In this document: positions 7,186 through 11,751 of the stretch, one piece after another
Numbering within the stretch: position 1 is the first letter of the stretch
Layout: each line of letters opens with the position of its first letter
NCBI GenBank assembly: GCA_900553285.1
Contig: USCX01000039.1
Coordinates: 1 to 11,751 of the forward strand
DNA from: an uncultured Prevotella sp.
GTDB taxonomy: Bacteria > Bacteroidota > Bacteroidia > Bacteroidales > Bacteroidaceae
DNA length: 11,751 bases
Reading direction: 5' to 3'
Notes under the pieces: model-generated
Databases searched by the model: none
The model's input: only the letters and a program-made list of their open reading frames with translations
What the model was told of the DNA's origin: nothing
Position numbers and translations under genes: made by a program

Positions 7186-7521
7186 ATGAAAAAGCTGAAA
7201 GAAAAATCGTTGAAGTCTCTCCTCACGGCGGACTTCATGCCCCTCACCCAGACGGCGGAGGGTGAACTGCGTGGCGGATTTTTGGCTGTCCAGTCAGATG
7301 CTGTTGACAATTGTGACTGTCACACAATGGGCAACAATTGTAGTTGTCCGCCTAATGGTATTTGCCCGGAGTTTAATCACGTGAACTCGAATTGCGTATG
7401 TCCAAAAGATACGAATGGAAACAATCTATTGGACAATTGCGATTGTTATCTTTTTAATCCCCCGAAGACAACCACTCCGCCTGCATCGGCAAGTTCTGTG
7501 ACTTTCGCTTCCATGTGGTAG
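7186..7521 (+). CDS. RiPP precursor: GG leader, NCxC-repeat core, Pro/Thr/Ser tail
   Basis: The 111-residue peptide starts with a Lys/Leu-rich leader containing FMPLTQTAEGELRGGF; the double glycine (G30-G31) is the probable leader cleavage point, as in Bacteroidota natural-product precursors. The core (from F32) contains nine cysteines: four NCxC motifs at residues 42-45, 51-54, 69-72 and 84-87, plus C60. After C87 no cysteine remains, and the last 20 residues are rich in Pro, Thr and Ser (PPKTTTPPASASS), resembling a mucin-type O-glycosylation site. It has no signal peptide, so export would depend on a GG-type transporter not seen here. The core is more A/T-rich than the flanking genes. Position directly after the radical SAM gene supports its role as substrate. 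I do not recognise a named family beyond the GG-leader type. Confidence 0.85.
   Translation: MKKLKEKSLKSLLTADFMPLTQTAEGELRGGFLAVQSDAVDNCDCHTMGNNCSCPPNGICPEFNHVNSNCVCPKDTNGNNLLDNCDCYLFNPPKTTTPPASASSVTFASMW
7306..7446 (+). repeat. Degenerate 15-base repeat encoding (D/N/S)NCxC, four copies
   Basis: Units at 7306-7320, 7333-7347, 7387-7401 and 7432-7446 follow the pattern gacaattgYgaYtgt. The first, second and fourth are closely similar at the DNA level (all contain ACAATTG), and the third is diverged. This suggests expansion of a short unit inside the core-coding region. Confidence 0.75.
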
Positions 7522-7524
7522 TCT

Positions 7525-7576
7525 TTAAGTGTTGAGAGTGGAGGCATGGAACCATTTTCCTTGCCCCCACACTTAA
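7525..7576 (+). terminator. Stem-loop between precursor and barrel gene B (attenuator or mRNA stabiliser)
   Basis: TTAAGTGT (7525-7532) pairs perfectly with ACACTTAA (7569-7576). Inside it, GGAGGCATGG pairs with CCTTGCCCCC with two mismatches, around a loop of about nine bases; a seven-base bulge separates the two helices on the 5' side. It begins four bases after the precursor stop. No T-run follows, so full termination is doubtful. Partial read-through or protection of the precursor mRNA end would raise precursor output relative to the downstream genes. Confidence 0.6.
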
Positions 7577-7609
7577 TTCTGCATCGTACTAATTTAAAAA
7601 TTCTATCTC

Positions 7610-10510
7610 ATGAAAAAAAGTTTGTTGTTTTTGCTGTTTGTCATCGTAAGCCTGATGAGCGTGCATGCCCAGCGATATAGAATTGGAGGGGTAGCTGTGG
7701 ACGCCTTTACTAATACGCCGCTTGATTCTATATGGGTCACGCTAATGGGAAAGGACAGTACTGTAATTGCCAAACATTTTCAAAAGACACCATTGGGCGA
7801 TTATGACAGCACTCACTTGGTTAAGATAGATACGGCGGGGACGTTCATCCTTAAACTTTCACGCAAAGGGTACTATGACAAGTACATCACCAAGACATTC
7901 AACTTCAACCCGCATCGCATGACGTGGGTTAACCTCTCCAAAATATCGATGATAAAAATCAAGAAGAGCATCCAATTGGGCGAGGCGACAGTGAAAGCGA
8001 CAAAACTGATGATGGTGATGAAAGGTGACACGCTCGTCTACAACGCCGACGCGTTCCAGCTGGCCGAAGGGTCGATGCTCGACAAACTTATTTCGATGCT
8101 GCCCGGCGTGGAGCTGAAAAAAGACGGGGTCATCACGGTGAACGGGCGCAAGGTAGACCGGCTGCTGGTGAACGGTGAGAACTTTTTTACGGGCAGCCCC
8201 AAGGTGGCGCTCGAAAACCTGCCAGCCTATACGGTGGACAAGGTGAAGGTGTACGAACGGATGAGCGACCGCAACCGGGCACTGGGATACACAAAGGAAG
8301 AACTGGGCGAACAGCCGCTGGCCATGGACGTGCAGCTCAAAAAGCAATACAGCATGGGCGGGTTCGCCAACGTAGGTGGCGCATACGGCACGGACAACCA
8401 TTACGGTGCCCGCCTGTTCGCCCTGCGGTTCACAAGGCAGTCGCGCATCGGCGCCTACGCCAACATCAACGACTTCATGGGAGGCTCCTACTACGACTCG
8501 AAGGGCAATTGGCAGACAGCCGCAGGCGGAAGCATGGCCACCACCAAGGACGCCGGCCTCTATTACCTCATCAACGACCGCCGGAAGCGGTTCAAAGTGG
8601 ACGGCAGCACCCGGTTCTGGTATCACAAGAACCCCACGGAAAGCAAGACGTCGGGCACGACGTTTTTCGACAGCGGCGATGTGTTCAGCCGCTCGCGCCA
8701 ACGTAACGTGGCGCACGAGCTGGTGGCCGACGCCGCGTTCAACATCCAGCTCACCCCTCCCGAAAAACGACTTTTTATTACGATGAAGCCGCAGTTCAAC
8801 TATAAAAACTATGACCGCACAGACGGTTCGCAGAGCGCCGATTTCGACCGCGCACTGACCGAGCGTTACATGGGTGAGGCGCTCGACAGCCTGTTCGGTC
8901 CCAATGGGGCTGCCTATCTCCGCAAGAATCTAATCTCGTCCCTGTCTTCGAACAGCCTGGCCAAAGGGCATTCGTTCCGTGGCGGGGGCTCTCTCCAAGG
9001 CTCCTGGCGTTTGCCGGATTCGTACGATGCCGTGGACGTTTCCGCCGGCGGCACCTATACTTATAATGCGGATCGCACGCTCCGCGCTTCCACAACCACG
9101 GACCGGACCGGTGCGGCGTCCGGCGACGAAACCCGCTTTACGGACCGGACGGGAAGAAACTACAACTTCTATGCCTACGGAAAATATGATTTCCAATGGA
9201 ATTTTGGCGACCGGATGTCATTTTTTGTTCGTCCCTCCTACCGGTATGACCACAGGTACCAGTCGGCCCGTAACCCCTACTATGTGCTTGAAGGCACAGC
9301 GTTCGACACTTGGAGTCTTGACCAATTGGCTTCGAACCGTTCGGCCCTGCAAGACCAGATTAACGCACAGAACTCTTACTACTCTACACAGCGTGACCAA
9401 ACCCATACGGGAAGCCTGCTGCTGGGCATCCGCAAAACAATCAATACTTACCGGTTGTGGGAAATCAACGTCACACCTGCCGTACGCTACGAGAATGAAC
9501 GCTTAAACTACGACCGCGACCGTATTGATACCCTCATGCACCGGCGGAAAGCCTATTTCGAACCCTTTGTCTGGTTGTTTTTCCAACCTTACAACAACAG
9601 CCAGATGACCTTGACCTACCAATACTCCCGCCAAGCGCCCGACTTGCTCAGCCTGCTCGATTATGAGGACACATCGACGCCCCTTGTCCGCCGTCTCGGC
9701 AACCCGGGACTGAAAGATACCCGCGCACACACCACACGGTTTCATTACCACATGATGGAGGATAAGACTTACAAGTATTCAGCCTATGTCGATGTGGAGC
9801 ATCGTATCCGGCTCAACGCCGTGGCACAAGGCATGAACTACGACACGCAGACCGGCATGCGCACCTACCGCCCGGAGAATGTGAACGGCAACTGGGAACT
9901 CACAGGCAGCGTCTACATGATGCACAAGTTCGGCTACTACAAAAGGAATCAGTACTTTTTGAACGCCGACCTGCGTACCAACGTGAGCTACCGCAACAAC
10001 GTCGACCTCATCAGCCTCGACGGAGTGTCGAACAGCGTGCGCAGCAGTGTGCGCACGCTTGCCTGGACGGAGCGGCTCGGTGTGTGGGGCAGCTACAATC
10101 TCTGGGGATACGGCATCTATGGCAAAGTGACGGTCAACCACTCCACGGGCAACTACATCGACCGCATGAACGTTTACGATTACAGCTACGGCGGCAATTT
10201 CGACGCCCCGCTGCCTTGGAATTTCTATCTGAGCACGACAGTGGACGTGTATAGCCGCCGGGGCTACACGGACAGCCGTTTCAACACGGACGACGTCATC
10301 TGGTCGGCTTCGCTGAGCCGCTCCATCCTGAAAGGCGCACTCAAATTCCGCCTCGAAGCCTTCGACATCCTCGGCCAGATCAGCCGCACGAGCTACACCA
10401 TCAACGCCCAGATGCAGACCGAGACGTGGCGCAACCTCCTCGGGCGCTACGTGATGTTCCATGTCACCTACCGTCTCGATTTCCATCCATGGACACGCAC
10501 CAAGCGGTGA
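7610..10510 (+). CDS. Outer-membrane beta-barrel protein B (paralogue of protein A)
   Basis: The product is 966 residues with a signal peptide (about 1-21, ending VHAQ), a beta-rich N-terminal domain, a plug-like segment and a long barrel. It aligns end to end with the protein at 157-3051. Nearly identical blocks include GDTLVYNADAFQLAEGSML, VNGRKV, VDKVKVYERM, YGARLFALRFT, SRIGAYANIN, ERYMGEALDSLFGPNGA, LASNRSALQDQINA, YEDTSTPLV and INAQMQTETWRN. The N-terminal domain and parts of the barrel are more diverged. The last strand is VMFHVTYRLD followed by a short basic tail. It follows the precursor by 88 bases, including the stem-loop, and has no promoter of its own that I can see. Its stop region overlaps the next gene. 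It may be the outer-membrane route or receptor for the modified peptide (inference). Confidence 0.87.
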   Translation: MKKSLLFLLFVIVSLMSVHAQRYRIGGVAVDAFTNTPLDSIWVTLMGKDSTVIAKHFQKTPLGDYDSTHLVKIDTAGTFILKLSRKGYYDKYITKTFNFNPHRMTWVNLSKISMIKIKKSIQLGEATVKATKLMMVMKGDTLVYNADAFQLAEGSMLDKLISMLPGVELKKDGVITVNGRKVDRLLVNGENFFTGSPKVALENLPAYTVDKVKVYERMSDRNRALGYTKEELGEQPLAMDVQLKKQYSMGGFANVGGAYGTDNHYGARLFALRFTRQSRIGAYANINDFMGGSYYDSKGNWQTAAGGSMATTKDAGLYYLINDRRKRFKVDGSTRFWYHKNPTESKTSGTTFFDSGDVFSRSRQRNVAHELVADAAFNIQLTPPEKRLFITMKPQFNYKNYDRTDGSQSADFDRALTERYMGEALDSLFGPNGAAYLRKNLISSLSSNSLAKGHSFRGGGSLQGSWRLPDSYDAVDVSAGGTYTYNADRTLRASTTTDRTGAASGDETRFTDRTGRNYNFYAYGKYDFQWNFGDRMSFFVRPSYRYDHRYQSARNPYYVLEGTAFDTWSLDQLASNRSALQDQINAQNSYYSTQRDQTHTGSLLLGIRKTINTYRLWEINVTPAVRYENERLNYDRDRIDTLMHRRKAYFEPFVWLFFQPYNNSQMTLTYQYSRQAPDLLSLLDYEDTSTPLVRRLGNPGLKDTRAHTTRFHYHMMEDKTYKYSAYVDVEHRIRLNAVAQGMNYDTQTGMRTYRPENVNGNWELTGSVYMMHKFGYYKRNQYFLNADLRTNVSYRNNVDLISLDGVSNSVRSSVRTLAWTERLGVWGSYNLWGYGIYGKVTVNHSTGNYIDRMNVYDYSYGGNFDAPLPWNFYLSTTVDVYSRRGYTDSRFNTDDVIWSASLSRSILKGALKFRLEAFDILGQISRTSYTINAQMQTETWRNLLGRYVMFHVTYRLDFHPWTRTKR

Positions 10511-11403
10511 GCCACGAAATGACTTGGCACATGAAAGAGAGAAGTCCCCACCCCGATATGCCCCTCGTGTTCGACCTCGGTTTCCACCGGGGCGAGGACA
10601 CGGCTTACTATCTCAGCCGGGGATGCCGCGTGGTGGCTGTCGAGGCTGACCCTCGGCTGGCCGCTCGCGGCAGGGTGGCGTTTTCGGATGCCGTGCGCAA
10701 CGGCCGGCTGTGCCTGCTGCATAAGGCCGTGGTCCGCGAGGGCGGAAAGCCCACGACGTTCTATGTCAGTCCCGTTTCCATCTGGAACTCCACGCACCGC
10801 GACATTGCCGAACGTGAAGCCCCGGGAGCGGCCCGTGCCATCCACGTGCCGACCGTCGACCTGCCCCAGCTCATGGAGACATACGGCGTGCCGGATTATT
10901 GCAAGATTGACATCGAGGGAAACGACATCGAGGCTTTGTCCAGTCTGGAAAGGACAGACAGCCGGCCGCCGTTCCTCTCGGTGGAAAGCGAATGCCTCGG
11001 GCGCGAGGAGGACTACGGAAGCCGGATGTCCGACACGCTGGACGAACTACACGCATTGGGCTACACGGACTTCAAACTCGTCGACCAGCGGACCCTCTCC
11101 GTGCTGGACTGGCGTCTGTTTTACGACAACACGTATCCCTCCCCGGCCCATGGCTACCACGACTGGCTTTATGCCGAACGCCTCCTCGGCCTGCGGGGCG
11201 AACACGCGGCTTTTTCGCTGTTCTTCCCGGGGAGTAGTGGCCCTTTTGGCGACGACCTCCTCGGCGGATGGCTCGACTACGGTGAGGCGCGCGGGTTGCT
11301 CGGTTTTCACCACAGCAGCCCTTTTCACCGTCGGCTTGGCCGGTGGCACTTCTGGTGCGACTGGCACGCCCGGCTGCCCCACAAAAAGAAAAATTCCCCA
11401 TGA
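10489..11403 (+). CDS. FkbM-family SAM-dependent methyltransferase
   Basis: From the ATG at 10489 the product is 304 residues. Motif I is FDLGFHRGEDT (28-38), the acidic ribose-binding motif is VEAD (51-54), and KIDIEGND (139-146) is the signature of FkbM methyltransferases. The C-terminal SGPFGDDLLGGW is also seen in members of this family. FkbM enzymes usually O-methylate sugars or other hydroxyls on natural products and glycans. The 10489 start overlaps barrel gene B by 22 bases; in-frame ATGs at 10519 and 10531 would also leave the domain intact, and 10531 starts nearest the core fold. The gene ends with a four-base ATGA overlap with the next glycosyltransferase, so the two are probably translated together. 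Possible target: a sugar placed on the precursor. Confidence 0.88.
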   Translation: MDTHQAVSHEMTWHMKERSPHPDMPLVFDLGFHRGEDTAYYLSRGCRVVAVEADPRLAARGRVAFSDAVRNGRLCLLHKAVVREGGKPTTFYVSPVSIWNSTHRDIAEREAPGAARAIHVPTVDLPQLMETYGVPDYCKIDIEGNDIEALSSLERTDSRPPFLSVESECLGREEDYGSRMSDTLDELHALGYTDFKLVDQRTLSVLDWRLFYDNTYPSPAHGYHDWLYAERLLGLRGEHAAFSLFFPGSSGPFGDDLLGGWLDYGEARGLLGFHHSSPFHRRLGRWHFWCDWHARLPHKKKNSP

Positions 11404-11751
11404 AAATTGCTTTTCTTTCTGCTGCCGACCCGACTGACATCCACAGCTGGTCGGGCACGCTCTACTTCCTCTACAAGACACTTGCCGCACGGCATGAGGT
11501 GGTCTGGCGCGGGCCGGAAGCCTTGGCGGAGGCCGCGCGGCTCCACCGTGCGTTCAAAGACGGGCGGGAGCCCTTTTCGCCCTGCCTGTACACGGAGAAA
11601 ATCGGTGAAGTACTGGCCTACGAGCTGGAAAACGAGAAATTCGACCTCCTGTTTGCCCACGACGATTTCCTGATAGCCCGGCTGGATACGCGAATTCCCG
11701 TGGTCTACCTGACCGACGCGACGTACCACCTTACCCATGGCGACACCCTCC
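11400..11751 (+). CDS. GT4-type glycosyltransferase, N-terminal part (runs off the window)
   Basis: The frame from the ATG at 11400 stays open for 117 codons to the window edge. It begins MKIAFLSAADPTDIHSWSG, a typical first strand and loop of the GT-B fold of family GT4 (group 1) glycosyltransferases, followed by LYFLYKTLAARHEV. The region FDLLFAHDDFLIARL...PVVYLTDATYH matches the later N-terminal Rossmann part, where such enzymes contact the acceptor. The nucleotide-sugar site would lie beyond the window. It overlaps the FkbM stop by four bases and likely works in the same glycan modification. Confidence 0.75.
   Translation, partial: MKIAFLSAADPTDIHSWSGTLYFLYKTLAARHEVVWRGPEALAEAARLHRAFKDGREPFSPCLYTEKIGEVLAYELENEKFDLLFAHDDFLIARLDTRIPVVYLTDATYHLTHGDTL

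Noticed and set aside
7306..7446. CRISPR-like array from repeated ACAATTG units
   Set aside because: The units are 15 bases, in frame, encode NCxC, and are unevenly spaced within a coding region.

Overview
The window looks like accessory DNA from a member of the Bacteroidota, probably Bacteroidales. This rests on two large outer-membrane beta-barrel proteins of a Bacteroidota-type family, a perfect TAnnTTTG -7 promoter element with a TTG 20 bases upstream, A/T-rich leaders without clear Shine-Dalgarno sites, and a short Lys-rich leader peptide ending in LRGGF. All convincing genes are on the + strand. The content fits a biosynthetic locus for a ribosomally made, modified peptide (RiPP).

Layout: (1) bases 1-124 are the tail of a broken glycosyltransferase family 2 (GT2) reading frame; its first 65 bases nearly duplicate part of the intact gene 3.6 kb downstream. 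(2) 157-3051 encodes outer-membrane barrel protein A. (3) 3052-3392 is a non-coding, partly GC-rich gap with a likely terminator, and a promoter follows at 3393-3423. (4) 3453-5882 encodes a three-part protein: a GT2 domain, a second glycosyltransferase domain with the DxH and GHxxK motifs of animal-type polypeptide GalNAc-transferases (GT27), and a LanC-like alpha/alpha-toroid. Its N-terminus carries a one-base frameshift. (5) 5869-7173 encodes a radical SAM enzyme with a complete seven-cysteine SPASM region, overlapping the previous gene. (6) 7186-7521 encodes a 111-residue precursor with a GG leader, four NCxC motifs (nine cysteines in all) and a Pro/Thr/Ser-rich tail. (7) A stem-loop lies at 7525-7576. 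(8) 7610-10510 encodes outer-membrane barrel protein B, a close paralogue of A. (9) 10489-11403 encodes an FkbM-family methyltransferase. (10) 11400 onward encodes the start of a GT4-type glycosyltransferase, cut by the window edge.

Working model (inference): the radical SAM enzyme modifies the Cys-rich core, while the GT2/GT27-like/LanC protein, and perhaps the GT4, glycosylates the peptide, with the mucin-like Thr/Pro/Ser tail as the obvious acceptor. FkbM could O-methylate the glycan. The barrel proteins would move or receive the product at the outer membrane. No leader peptidase, ABC exporter or lanthionine dehydratase is present in the window. The paired barrel genes and the GT2 remnant suggest that an earlier copy of the locus was duplicated and then partly deleted.
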